Position numbers and translations under genes: made by a program. Below, piece by piece: positions 31,960 through 40,097 of a stretch of DNA of 64,000 nt. Source of the stretch: Slackia heliotrinireducens DSM 20476. GTDB lineage: Bacteria > Actinomycetota > Coriobacteriia > Coriobacteriales > Eggerthellaceae. Where the stretch lies: the NCBI RefSeq assembly GCF_000023885.1, contig NC_013165.1:1240001-1304000 (forward strand), read 5' to 3'. The number at the start of each line of letters is the position of its first letter. Within the stretch, counting starts at the first letter, position 1. Below the pieces are notes generated by a model, which was given only the letters and a program-made list of their open reading frames with translations, made no database searches and was not told where the DNA came from.

Positions 31960-32904
31960 ATGGAAGACCTTAAAATCGCGCTGCTGATCGACGGCGACAA
32001 CGTGTCCGCCAACTACATCGGCAGCATCTTAGACGAGCTTACCGAAACCGGCACCACCACCATCAAGCGCATCTACGGCGACTGGACCAGGCCCGAGATG
32101 CGTTCCTGGCGCGACCAGCTGCTGGGTCGCTCGGTGCAGCCCGTGCAACAGTTCTCCAACGTGTCCGGCAAAAACGCCACCGACTCGGCGCTGATCATCG
32201 ACGCCATGGACATCCTGTACGGCCGCGACGTGGACGCCTTCTGCATCGTGTCCAGCGACTCCGACTTCACACGCCTGGCCAGCCGGCTGACCGAATCCGG
32301 CAAGGTGGTCATCGGCATGGGGGAGGAGAAGACCCCGGACGCCTTCCGCAACGCCTGCACCAAGTTCGTCAACCTTGAGAACCTGAGCAGCGCCTCCAAC
32401 GGCGACGACGAGTCGTCGGGGCACGGCACGGCGTCGGCCACGCTCAAGGGCGTGGAGCACGTGATCGCCAAGGTGATCCGCGACAACGAGAACCGCGGCC
32501 GCGTGACGCAGCTGAGCGAGGTGGGCAACCGCCTGTCCAAGAAGTACCCCGACTTCGACGTGCGGTCCTTCGGGTACTCGTACCTGTCCCGCATGATCGA
32601 GGACATGCCGCGCTTCGTGCTGACCCGCACCGACACCAAGGTGACGGTGTCCATTTCGCAGGACCAGGCCACGCAGGTCACCGAGCAGGTCAAAGCGTTC
32701 ATCCTGACCACGGTGGGCGAGCACAAGAACAAGCGCATGGGCGTCAGCGAGCTGTCCAACAAGGTGTACGAGGCGTTCCCTGGCTTCAAGCTGAAGGATT
32801 CGGGCTACTCGCAGATTTCCAAGCTTGTGGCCAGCATCGACGGCATGTCCGTCGAGTCCGGCCGCAACAACAAGAAGTACGCCGTGGTCCTGACCGACGA
32901 ATAA
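31960..32904 (+). CDS. NYN-domain ribonuclease-like protein with two OST-HTH (LOTUS) domains
   Basis: A 314-residue protein. An N-terminal NYN (PIN-like) domain covers about residues 5-140, with acidic motifs ALLIDGDNVS and CIVSSDSDFTRLASRL, as in LabA/VPA0323-type RNases. Two OST-HTH/LOTUS domains follow (about 155-235: VEHVIAKVIRDN... FGYSYLSRMIED; about 243-312: VKAFILTTVGEH... SGYSQISKLVASI), a class linked to RNA binding. ATG 31960 follows GAGAG; 31945 is an alternative. Its last codons and stop are duplicated just downstream. Confidence 0.88.
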   Translation: MEDLKIALLIDGDNVSANYIGSILDELTETGTTTIKRIYGDWTRPEMRSWRDQLLGRSVQPVQQFSNVSGKNATDSALIIDAMDILYGRDVDAFCIVSSDSDFTRLASRLTESGKVVIGMGEEKTPDAFRNACTKFVNLENLSSASNGDDESSGHGTASATLKGVEHVIAKVIRDNENRGRVTQLSEVGNRLSKKYPDFDVRSFGYSYLSRMIEDMPRFVLTRTDTKVTVSISQDQATQVTEQVKAFILTTVGEHKNKRMGVSELSNKVYEAFPGFKLKDSGYSQISKLVASIDGMSVESGRNNKKYAVVLTDE

Positions 32905-32965
32905 CCTCGGCTGTGAGTCAGTAGGTGGTCCTGACCGACGAATAGCCTCGGCTGTGAGTCAGTAG
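32884..32965. repeat. 41-bp tandem duplication spanning a stop codon
   Basis: 32884-32924 and 32925-32965 are identical except for one base (TAACC versus TAGCC). The first copy holds the last codons and the stop of the NYN gene, the second is non-coding. The near identity suggests a recent slippage or unequal exchange. Confidence 0.9.
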
Positions 32966-32990
32966 GGACGTTTCCTACTGACACATTTTT
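32958..32990 (+). terminator. GTCAGTAGG-family terminator after the NYN gene
   Basis: GTCAGTAGG (32958-32966) pairs exactly with CCTACTGAC (32974-32982), followed by ACATTTTT. A further half unit GTCAGTAGGGAC follows at about 32993. The same hairpin type occurs at 27.74 and 30.43 kb. Confidence 0.8.
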
Positions 32991-33161
32991 GAGTCAGTAG
33001 GGACACATCTCTCATCACATCGAGCCGACATGCCTGATGCGGCCGCGGTCCGTAGGTGCATTGCTGTGCCAGAAGGGCAGACTTGAGAAAGGTTGCCGTT
33101 GCCATTGCGCGGGTGCGGTCGTGGCGAAAGTCAGGCGCCGAGCGTCGGATGCGCCGCCCAA

Positions 33162-33623
33162 TCAATGGGCGCGAATCATCTCGGCGTAATAGACGCCGTG
33201 TCGTTCCTCCATCCAGGTGAAGAAAGCCTCGGGCGTCATGGCGGGAATCGACGAGCGCTCGAAATCGGCAAGGTTGCGGGTCACGAGCACATTCGCGCCG
33301 ATGCTGACGGCGGCCTGATGGACCAGGGAATCTTCGAAGTCGTCCCACTGCGAGTCGAGCGCCAGGTCCACCTCGCGCTGGCCGACCGAAACCACGTTGA
33401 CGAACTTCCGCAGATGCAGCAGGGCGGCTCGGGCCTGCTCGGCGTAGCGTCGGTTGCCGCGGTTGCTTGTGGCGTAATGCAAATCGGCTATCTGGGAGGA
33501 GCTCACCCACAGCTCGTAGTCATTCATCTTCGAGAAGATGAGCAGCCAGCGCGCGGAGTCGAAGTCGTTGCGCTTCAGCATGAAATCCAGAATGACGTTC
33601 GTATCCACAAGTATGCGAATCAT
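33162..33623 (-). CDS. PIN-domain protein (VapC-like toxin)
   Basis: A 153-residue PIN-domain protein with the acidic residues expected of a VapC-type endoribonuclease: ILVDTNVILDFML (first Asp), the central SSSQIADLHYA region and QWDDFEDSLVHQAAV (Asp/Glu), then VTRNLADF. VapC toxins cut tRNA or rRNA. Its ATG overlaps the TGA of a short upstream frame whose C-terminus looks like an antitoxin tail, but the rest of that antitoxin is missing. Confidence 0.8.
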   Translation of the reverse strand: MIRILVDTNVILDFMLKRNDFDSARWLLIFSKMNDYELWVSSSQIADLHYATSNRGNRRYAEQARAALLHLRKFVNVVSVGQREVDLALDSQWDDFEDSLVHQAAVSIGANVLVTRNLADFERSSIPAMTPEAFFTWMEERHGVYYAEMIRAH

Positions 33624-33733
33624 AGGACGTCCTCCTGGTTGAACAGGTGAATTTCGGTGTTCTGAAGGTTGTGCTTCGCGGCGATGCGCTCTCCGCGGTT
33701 CACTTTGGCGTCGCGGCATCGGAGCGCTGCCTG
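33620..33733 (-). pseudogene. Truncated antitoxin remnant coupled to the PIN gene
   Basis: The frame ending at 33620 encodes LRCRDAKVNRGERIAAK followed by HNLQNTEIHLFNQEDVL, resembling the C-terminal toxin-binding tail of a small antitoxin. Its stop overlaps the PIN start (ATGA). No DNA-binding N-terminal part precedes it; within a few codons the sequence runs into the 3' end of the neighbouring lipoprotein gene (stop at 33745). No good start codon exists, so it is probably a remnant. Confidence 0.55.
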
Positions 33734-33744
33734 GCACCGGTGCG

Positions 33745-34311
33745 CTAGGGGTATGTGCACTCGAGGTGCTCGTGGTCGGCAGTGACCACGCTGATGGTCT
33801 CGGGAAGCTCCACGTAGGAAAACACAATGCAGACCTGGGGATACGTGATCATTTGGGCGGTGACGTCGCCTACTGCCGGCTCGATCTCCGTCACGGCGAC
33901 GGTGTAGTCGGCCCCGATGGCCCGGACATCGTCGACCGCTATCTCGTATCCGCTGGAAGGGCACTCGCCCGAGCACACGAAAAGGAACACCTGCCCGCCA
34001 GTCTCGTCGATCACGTATTGGAACCCGCGCTCACCTGCTGCGGAAGGGTCGGGAAGCTCGGGGAACTCGGAGGGGTCCACCTTCTGCCAGTCGACGACCT
34101 CCACATAGGAGCCGGCGCCGTCAAGTTCGAACTCCTCGTCGTCGCCCGTTTCGTTCGCAGCGAATCTGTCATCGCTTTCGGTCGCAGCAGATTCGGACTC
34201 GGGGGAAGGCGCGTCCGCCCTCGTGCACCCAGACAGGGCCGCAGCCGTGCACGCGAACGCCAACAGCGCGGCAATCAGGCAAAACCTCGAGCTCATACGT
34301 GCGTGCTGCAT
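33745..34311 (-). CDS. Lipoprotein with PrcB-like C-terminal domain
   Basis: A 188-residue secreted lipoprotein. The signal peptide ends at a lipobox (AAALSGC, Cys about 28), followed by a Glu/Asp/Ser-rich linker. The last 90 residues (FVCSGECPSSGYEIAVDDVR... VTAQMITYPQVCIVF) resemble the PrcB_C domain of putative protease-complex subunits. ATG 34311 has GGGAGGAC upstream. It is likely anchored on the outer face of the membrane. Binding partner unknown. Confidence 0.65.
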   Translation of the reverse strand: MQHARMSSRFCLIAALLAFACTAAALSGCTRADAPSPESESAATESDDRFAANETGDDEEFELDGAGSYVEVVDWQKVDPSEFPELPDPSAAGERGFQYVIDETGGQVFLFVCSGECPSSGYEIAVDDVRAIGADYTVAVTEIEPAVGDVTAQMITYPQVCIVFSYVELPETISVVTADHEHLECTYP

Positions 34312-34548
34312 GTTGTCCTCCCGTCTTTCGGCTACGGGTATTGTATGGCGGGCGCGCCCCGCAGGCAACGGCGCGCGCGAACCGGTCCGTAAAGGGCCTG
34401 AACAGGCGATTGCGCGCCCGATGGCGGACAAACACTATCCAAACGCGTTGCGGCACGCCATAATGGAACCGCACAGGCAACGGCGCGCGTCGGATACGCC
34501 GCCGAAGGCATCTGCTGCGGCCCTGTGGCAAACCGAAAGGAGCCCATC

Positions 34549-35475
34549 ATGCTTCACGAAGTCAAGTTCCCGTCTTTCAACAACCGTGACGAAGTGACCG
34601 GCTGGATCTATGTGCCGGCCTGCGAGCCCGAAGGCGTGGTGCAGCTGGTGCACGGCTTCGGCGAGCACTCGCGCCGCTACTTCCATATGATCGTGGCGCT
34701 TATGGACGCGGGCTTCATCGTCGCGGCCAACGACCATGTGGGCCACGGAGCCACGGCCATCGCCAACGACACCTGGGGCGACTGGGGCGACGCAGGTCCG
34801 CACACCATGATGGAGGACGAGAAGCGCTTCAAGGATGTGGTCTGCAAAAAGTATCCTGACCTGCCGTATTTCATGTTCGGGCACTCCATGGGCTCCATGA
34901 TCGCGCGCGATTTCTCGACCAAGTACGGCGACGAGCTGATGGGCGTCATCTACTGCGGCACCACGGGCGTGTTCGCGAATACCCGCGCCGTGCGCGAGAA
35001 AGTGGACGCGGCCGTCGCCGCAGGCAAGGCCCACGAGGCCGACCCGGCGTTCGTCGGCGAGCTGTTCGGCTGGATGTTCAGTCGCTGCGACGAAGGCGTC
35101 AAGCTGGGCAACGAGTGGATCTGCCACGACCCCTACGTGCAGAAGGACCACGCCGAAGACCCCTTCGACGCGTTCACACACCCGTGCCACAACATCTCGG
35201 TTCGCGACTTTATCGACATGATGCTGTGCATCGAGGGTAAGGAATGGGCCGAGAAGGTGCCGACCGACCTGCCCATCCTGCTGATCGCCGGCGACCAGGA
35301 TCCCGTGGGCAATTTCGGCGAGGGCGTCTATACCTGCGCGAATTGGCTTATCGACACGGGCCACGACGTCATCACGCAGCTGTATCCGGGCTTCCGCCAC
35401 GAGATCCACAACTACGACGAGATCAAGTTCGACGTGGAAACCACCCTGGTCGAGTGGCTGACCATGCAGCTGTAG
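34549..35475 (+). CDS. Alpha/beta hydrolase, lysophospholipase/monoacylglycerol lipase type
   Basis: A 308-residue serine hydrolase of the Hydrolase_4 (serine aminopeptidase S33) family. The nucleophile is in FGHSMGSMIARD, the oxyanion region in LVHGFGEHSRR, and the late Asp and His are in LLIAGDQDPVG and YPGFRHEIHN. No signal peptide is visible, so it acts in the cytoplasm on lipid esters or similar small esters. GAAAGGAG precedes ATG 34549. Followed by GTCCC repeats. Confidence 0.85.
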   Translation: MLHEVKFPSFNNRDEVTGWIYVPACEPEGVVQLVHGFGEHSRRYFHMIVALMDAGFIVAANDHVGHGATAIANDTWGDWGDAGPHTMMEDEKRFKDVVCKKYPDLPYFMFGHSMGSMIARDFSTKYGDELMGVIYCGTTGVFANTRAVREKVDAAVAAGKAHEADPAFVGELFGWMFSRCDEGVKLGNEWICHDPYVQKDHAEDPFDAFTHPCHNISVRDFIDMMLCIEGKEWAEKVPTDLPILLIAGDQDPVGNFGEGVYTCANWLIDTGHDVITQLYPGFRHEIHNYDEIKFDVETTLVEWLTMQL

Positions 35476-35535
35476 CAACGGCGCGACAGATTTGTAATCG
35501 GCGGCGGCTCCATCACGGGGCCGCCGTCTGTTCGC

Positions 35536-35675
35536 GGGACGAAGGGGACGGAGCCTTTTGTTCCGCCCTGCGTCAAAGGACATCGGGGACGAACGAGGAC
35601 AAGAGGCTCCGTCCCGTGCCCCGCCGCGTGAGAACGTCAACGAACGGACAAAAGGCTCCGTCCCCGTTGTCCCGT
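35536..35675. repeat. Cluster of GTCCC-family repeats
   Basis: Three GGGGACGGAGCCTTTTG-type units lie here: one forward (about 35536-35566) and two in reverse orientation (about 35594-35622 and 35643-35675). The last also carries GTCAACGAACGGACAAAAGG, a version seen again at 39931 and 42804. They follow the alpha/beta hydrolase stop and precede the terminator of the next, convergent gene. Confidence 0.8.
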
Positions 35676-35683
35676 ACCAAGAA

Positions 35684-35704
35684 GGGGCCGACATTGTCGG
35701 CCCC
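35684..35704 (-). terminator. Hairpin terminator of the CocE-like gene
   Basis: GGGGCCGAC (35684-35692) pairs perfectly with GTCGGCCCC (35696-35704) around a three-base loop. On the minus strand TTCTT follows. Confidence 0.7.
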
Positions 35705-35727
35705 CTGCGCATTATCCAGTTCGCAAA

Positions 35728-37473
35728 CTAGCGATACACATAGCCACCCTTGGTCTGGTACTTCGGCGGAATGACCGGTACCTGCAGATAGGAATCGTAC
35801 TGGCCGCCAGTGTAGACAACGGTTTCGCCCACGTTGTCGGTTTCCCAGCTGAACGGCTCGAACCAACCTTCGCGGATGTAGCGGCCGGCGAAACGCAGAC
35901 GAAGCTGCTGACCGGCATGCCAAATGCGGGAATGAGGATAGAACTCGACGTCGATCGGAACAATCTCGCCCGGTGCAAGCTTGAGCTCGCGACGATGCGC
36001 CATGACCGGCTGGAAATCGCTAGACAGGTCCTCGTCCAGCTCACGATGGGATACGCGGATCTTTCCCCAGGCGCCGGGATGCGGCTCGCCGAGCACGTTC
36101 GTGGGAATCCACTCGCCTTCCTCATCCAACTTGAGCACCGTCAGGAAAATGTCGGCGTCGTCGTGATCGGGCGCAGCCACCCAGGCATGCAGCTTCATAT
36201 AGCCGGTCAACTCGACGTCCTCGGTGAACGTGATGTCGAAACAGGTTTCGCCGGTGTTGCCGTCATAAGAAGCAGAGGCTTCGACCGCAATCGGTTCGTC
36301 GTTCAAGCTGCCGTTACTGGCGTCCAGGTACAGCTTCTTGTACTCGGTGCGTTTGATGGGGAACGACGTCTCGGGACGATTGACCTGGAAGTCATAATCA
36401 TAGGCATCTATAACCTCGATGCGGACCTTCGGAGTCATCTCCCAACCGTTGTGGATGTCCTTCATGTAGCGGTCGTAGAAACGTTTGAGGTCCTCAAGGT
36501 TCCACCAGGAATAGGTGTCAGGCCACTCGAAGTCGCGATGCACGCGTAACCACTTCTTGGGAGAGCGAATCTTACGGAAGGCATTCAGAGAACCGCGCAG
36601 ATGCAGGTGGCTCCAGCCTGCGGTGCAATAGACGGGAACCTTGATTTTCTCGACCTGCGGAATCTTGGACTCCCAATATGCATCGATCAGCGGATGCTCC
36701 TTGATCATCTGGACGTAGTCCTCGATGTATCCCGGGCCGCGGGCGTCGCTCATGACGAAGTTGTTGAAGCCAGGAGCCGGAATGCCTCCCTCGCAGATGA
36801 ACTCACGGTACAGATCGGACGTGCCTTCCCATGCGCCCAGGCAGGTCAGATGCGGCGGCTGCTCGGCGCCGATCCACCACTGGCACATGCACAGACCGGA
36901 GTTGCCGAAGATGGTGACGCGGCCGTTGGACCAGGGCTGCTCGGCGACCCATTCGATGGTATCGTAGCCATCGCGGCCGTCCTGCTCGCCCCAGATGACC
37001 AGATTGCCCTCTGAGTTGCCAGCGCCGCGGGTGTCGACGTTCAGCACAGCGTAACCCTGATTGCACCAATACTCCGGGTCAGGGCCTTCAAACTTAGTCA
37101 TCTTGGAAGCCGTTCCAGGAGGTACGCCGAAAATCTGCCAGTTCTTGGGCGAATCGCCGGGACGCTTGCCATAGAAGCACCAGGAGATAATGCACGGCAG
37201 GTCGTTAAGCTGATCTTTCGGACGGATGAGGTCGGCATACAGGGTAATGCCATCGCGCATCTTGATGGGAACGTCCTGATCGACCAACAGACCGTCCTCG
37301 ATGTAACTACGCTGGTTGAGCTCAGGATAGAATCCCAAGCCGTCAAGAGTGAGTTTCATCGGGTCCACGGGCTCGGGGCTAGGACGATAGATGACGTTCA
37401 CGGTGCCGCCGTTATAGAAGGTCTCGGGAATCTCGATTTTACCGTCATCGCGTTTGATAATCTCAGGCTCCAT
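35728..37473 (-). CDS. CocE/NonD-family hydrolase (S15 X-Pro dipeptidyl-peptidase-like)
   Basis: A 581-residue serine hydrolase. The N-terminal half has an alpha/beta-hydrolase fold: LYADLIRPKD, then the oxyanion tyrosine region WCFYGKRPGD, NVDTRGAGNSEG and the nucleophile in IFGNSGLCMCQWW. A conserved Asp/His region follows (FEWPDTYSWW), and the last 220 residues form the jelly-roll of the X-Pro/CocE family. Families of this type cleave acyl-, ester- or peptide-like bonds. The usual GxSYxG is GNSGLC here. It has no signal peptide and lies 44 bases downstream of an acyl carrier protein gene, so an acylated carrier substrate is possible. Confidence 0.85.
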   Translation of the reverse strand: MEPEIIKRDDGKIEIPETFYNGGTVNVIYRPSPEPVDPMKLTLDGLGFYPELNQRSYIEDGLLVDQDVPIKMRDGITLYADLIRPKDQLNDLPCIISWCFYGKRPGDSPKNWQIFGVPPGTASKMTKFEGPDPEYWCNQGYAVLNVDTRGAGNSEGNLVIWGEQDGRDGYDTIEWVAEQPWSNGRVTIFGNSGLCMCQWWIGAEQPPHLTCLGAWEGTSDLYREFICEGGIPAPGFNNFVMSDARGPGYIEDYVQMIKEHPLIDAYWESKIPQVEKIKVPVYCTAGWSHLHLRGSLNAFRKIRSPKKWLRVHRDFEWPDTYSWWNLEDLKRFYDRYMKDIHNGWEMTPKVRIEVIDAYDYDFQVNRPETSFPIKRTEYKKLYLDASNGSLNDEPIAVEASASYDGNTGETCFDITFTEDVELTGYMKLHAWVAAPDHDDADIFLTVLKLDEEGEWIPTNVLGEPHPGAWGKIRVSHRELDEDLSSDFQPVMAHRRELKLAPGEIVPIDVEFYPHSRIWHAGQQLRLRFAGRYIREGWFEPFSWETDNVGETVVYTGGQYDSYLQVPVIPPKYQTKGGYVYR

Positions 37474-37517
37474 GTTTGAACATCCTTTCTGTGTTGAAGT
37501 GAGCGGTTCGTTCTTGA

Positions 37518-37769
37518 TCAGTCCTCGATTAAATCCACGACATACGCGATCATGTCGGAGATCTTTTTTTGCCGCCTGAAAGGCATGAAGTCCACTTGGT
37601 ATTCGAACTCATCTTCCAGCGCGTTGATGATGTGAATGAGGTTCACTGATTTCGCGCCAAGATCAGCGATTACCTCTGTGTCATCAGTCAGGGTGTCACG
37701 GTCGACGCCTAGGGTTTTCGACGTGGCGTCGTAGATGACCTCGCGGACTTCATCGGCAAGCTTCGCCAT
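37518..37769 (-). CDS. Atypical acyl carrier protein
   Basis: An 83-residue four-helix carrier protein. The phosphopantetheine serine is residue 41 in DLGAKSVNLIHIINALEDEF; the usual DSL is AKS-V here, so the Asp before the Ser is replaced by Lys. The end is KKISDMIAYVVDLIED. A basic patch MPFRRQKK precedes the last helix. It is not beside fatty-acid synthesis genes but directly upstream of a CocE-like hydrolase on the same strand, in an inferred two-gene operon. It may be a dedicated carrier. Confidence 0.85.
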   Translation of the reverse strand: MAKLADEVREVIYDATSKTLGVDRDTLTDDTEVIADLGAKSVNLIHIINALEDEFEYQVDFMPFRRQKKISDMIAYVVDLIED

Positions 37770-37885
37770 GGCTCCTCCTTCCTACGTCGGCGCGGCAGGG
37801 CCGCTTCTTGCGTTGTTTGCTAATACCAAAGTACGAGCATCCCAGCTCAAAGGCGAGTTTCAAGATATTTGATACGTCCGAATTC

Positions 37886-37980
37886 GTGACAGAATCCGAA
37901 AACTTGTGACATGCGTTCAACAGGGCTGAAACCTTGTCGCATAGGCGTGACAATATGCTCCATGTGTCACAAGGTCGCAT
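37886..37980. promoter_or_regulatory. Divergent promoter region with repeated TGTGACA motifs
   Basis: The 289-base gap between the ACP and TetR genes contains CGTGACA (37885-37891), CTTGTGACATGCG (37903-37915), GCGTGACAA (37945-37953) and the perfect palindrome TGTGTCACA (37963-37971). The last is framed by ACCTTGT upstream (37931) and ACAAGGT downstream (ending 37975), a wider inverted repeat. Similar motifs recur in the pta promoter at 38694-38716. They are probable operators of the adjacent TetR protein. Confidence 0.6.
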
Positions 37981-38058
37981 ATCGCCGCGTAGATTTTCGC
38001 GCGCGAATTTACTAAAATCCGAGGCACATGGCCAACATACCTGTCAGATGGAGCTGAG

Positions 38059-38670
38059 ATGATCAACGCGATTCCTGGCAACGACTTTGACCTGTCTACC
38101 ATTCGAAAGCTTCTTATCATCCGGGCTGTAGAGCAACTCATGGACGAGGTATCCTTCGACGACCTGACGGTCAAAATGATCTGCGAAAAAGTCGAGATTT
38201 CCCGACAGACGTTCTATCGGCATTTTCAAGACAAATACGATATGGCCCCTTGGTATTGGAACCTCATCGCCAACGAATATCTCGCGAAAACCGGATGCGG
38301 GCTGAGCTGGTACGAAGGCAACTACTATATGCTCTGCACCTTCAAGGAGCACCAGAACTTCTTCACGTATTTCTATCGTACCGATTCCCATGAATACGGC
38401 ATTTTCCGTAAGCACAGCTTTCGCCAGAGGTCGAGCTTCCTGAAAGAAACCATCGTGGGCGTGCTGGGGAAAGACGCCCTCACGCCTGACCTCGAGTTTC
38501 AAATCGAGTTTTTCGCTGACGCCGAGTCTCGTGAAGTAGAGCGCTGGACCATGCGCGGCATGGACACGCCGCCCGAGCGTATGGCCGAGCTTTTTGAGAA
38601 GTGCGTACCTCCTGAGCTGCACGAAGCAATTGAACGCGCCGAGAAAATCGTAATCGCCCAAAACCATTAG
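38059..38670 (+). CDS. TetR-family transcriptional regulator
   Basis: A 203-residue regulator. The N-terminal helix-turn-helix is clear (SFDDLTVKMICEKVEISRQTFYRHFQDKYDM, about residues 32-62). The remainder is a ligand-binding helical domain of the DhaS/TetR_C type. It is divergent from the ACP-hydrolase pair and upstream of pta. The gene is distinctly less GC-rich than most of the window (about 45% in sampled lines), consistent with transfer. It probably represses itself and its neighbours. Confidence 0.88.
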   Translation: MINAIPGNDFDLSTIRKLLIIRAVEQLMDEVSFDDLTVKMICEKVEISRQTFYRHFQDKYDMAPWYWNLIANEYLAKTGCGLSWYEGNYYMLCTFKEHQNFFTYFYRTDSHEYGIFRKHSFRQRSSFLKETIVGVLGKDALTPDLEFQIEFFADAESREVERWTMRGMDTPPERMAELFEKCVPPELHEAIERAEKIVIAQNH

Positions 38671-38693
38671 CCCGCATGCGGACACTTTCCCAA

Positions 38694-38716
38694 GCGTGAC
38701 CCTCGCATGTGACACG
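38694..38716 (+). promoter_or_regulatory. TGTGACA motifs ahead of the phosphotransacetylase gene
   Basis: AGCGTGACC (38693-38701) and GCATGTGACACG (38705-38716) match the motif set of the ACP/TetR gap. They lie about 105-125 bases ahead of the pta-like ATG. Confidence 0.45.
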
Positions 38717-38819
38717 TCCTCAATTCTGTCAGTTTCTTGTGAGCGCGTGAGTGCGTATCGTTGTGAAAGAGCCGCAATTCTCACGCGGCTGGCAACAGTA
38801 CACGTAGCGGAGGTGCCCC

Positions 38820-39818
38820 ATGACTGCATCGTTGATGGACCAGCTTAAAGCTCGCGCATGCGAAAGCCCGAAAACCGTTGTGTTCCCAGAAGGGGAATCG
38901 CCTCGCATCATCGAGGCCGCCGCACAGGCTGCCGCAGAGGGTTTCGCGTTCCCCGTTCTGGTTGGAAACCCTCAGGTCATCGGCGATATCGCTGCTCATC
39001 GCGGCCTTAGCCTCGACGGCGTAGCAATACGGCCCCTTCCAGACGAGACGGAAGCAGAGGCGCTTGCCGCCGCTTATCTCGAGGCGGGCGGAATGTTGTC
39101 GAGAAAGGGCATCCTTCGCCGCATGAAAAGCCCGATGTACTTCGGAGCGTTGCTTGTAGCAAGCGGACAGGGTGACGCCATGGTCGCAGGCCTGGAACAC
39201 TCAACCGCAGAAGTTGTCTTGGCAAGTTCGACAATCATCGGATTCGCCGAGGGCATTTCGACGCCTTCGAGCATTTGCCTTATGGAATGCCCTGGCTTTG
39301 CCGGCCCCGAGGGCGAGCTGCTCATTTTCGCCGATCCCGGCGTTTGCGAGAAACCCGACGTGTCGGCATTGGCCGACATCGCGATCAGCAGCGCCCGCAC
39401 CGCGAAGGCTCTCTTGAATTGGGAGCCGCGCGTGGCATTCCTGTCGTTCTCGACAAAGGGTAGCGTGGAGTCTGAAATCATCGACTTGCAGCTGAAAGCC
39501 CTAGAAGAGGTTCGCAGGCGCGAACCGGATTTGAAGGTCGATGGCGAGCTTCAGTTCGACGCTGCAATCGTACCTGACGTGGCGCGCAAAAAGGTTCCCG
39601 AAGGCTCGGATGTCGCAGGCGCCGCAAACGTCCTGGTGTTCCCGGATCTGAATGCGGGCAACATCTGCTACAAGGCAGCCCAGCGCCTGACTGGTGGAAA
39701 CGCATATGGCCCGTTCCTCCAGGGTTTCGCGAAGACGGTGTCGGACCTTTCGCGCGGGTCGAGCGTGGACGACATTCTCGGCGTGACCGTCATGGCGGTG
39801 CTGAACAGCCAGTCATAA
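38820..39818 (+). CDS. Phosphate acetyl/butyryltransferase-family enzyme
   Basis: A 332-residue PTA_PTB-family enzyme, which exchanges acyl-CoA with acyl phosphate. Typical blocks include VVFPEGESPRIIEAA, GGMLSRKGILRRMKSPMYFG, GDAMVAGLEHSTAEV and NVLVFPDLNAGNICYKAAQRL. It has the length of clostridial Pta. An AGCGGAGGTG site precedes the ATG. No acetate kinase gene lies alongside; the neighbours are a TetR regulator, an ACP and a hydrolase, so the acyl group may not be acetyl. Confidence 0.88.
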   Translation: MTASLMDQLKARACESPKTVVFPEGESPRIIEAAAQAAAEGFAFPVLVGNPQVIGDIAAHRGLSLDGVAIRPLPDETEAEALAAAYLEAGGMLSRKGILRRMKSPMYFGALLVASGQGDAMVAGLEHSTAEVVLASSTIIGFAEGISTPSSICLMECPGFAGPEGELLIFADPGVCEKPDVSALADIAISSARTAKALLNWEPRVAFLSFSTKGSVESEIIDLQLKALEEVRRREPDLKVDGELQFDAAIVPDVARKKVPEGSDVAGAANVLVFPDLNAGNICYKAAQRLTGGNAYGPFLQGFAKTVSDLSRGSSVDDILGVTVMAVLNSQS

Positions 39819-39930
39819 ACCCGAATCGGAAACCAGAGCACGATGTCCGTTCGTTGACACTGCGCGGACAATATCCTCCGCCCCTATGTCCACCTGTTAC
39901 TCCAGATGCGTAGACTGTATCTCCTATACC

Positions 39931-39975
39931 GTCAACGAACGGACAAAAGGCTCCGTCCCCAATGTCCCGCGGGGT
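39931..39975. repeat. GTCCC-family repeat (reverse orientation)
   Basis: GTCAACGAACGGACAAAAGG followed by CTCCGTCCCCAATGTCCCG matches the unit at 35636-35675 and the inverse of 42790-42825. Confidence 0.75.
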
Positions 39976-40097
39976 TCGGGACGGGTGTCGCACAACTGGA
40001 TGGTAAACTGAAACCGTGCATGCTTCTTACGGTGCGCAACTGCTTTGCCATGTTCGAAACGGGCTCGGTCCCGCTGCGTCGTAAGGAGGCGGAACGC

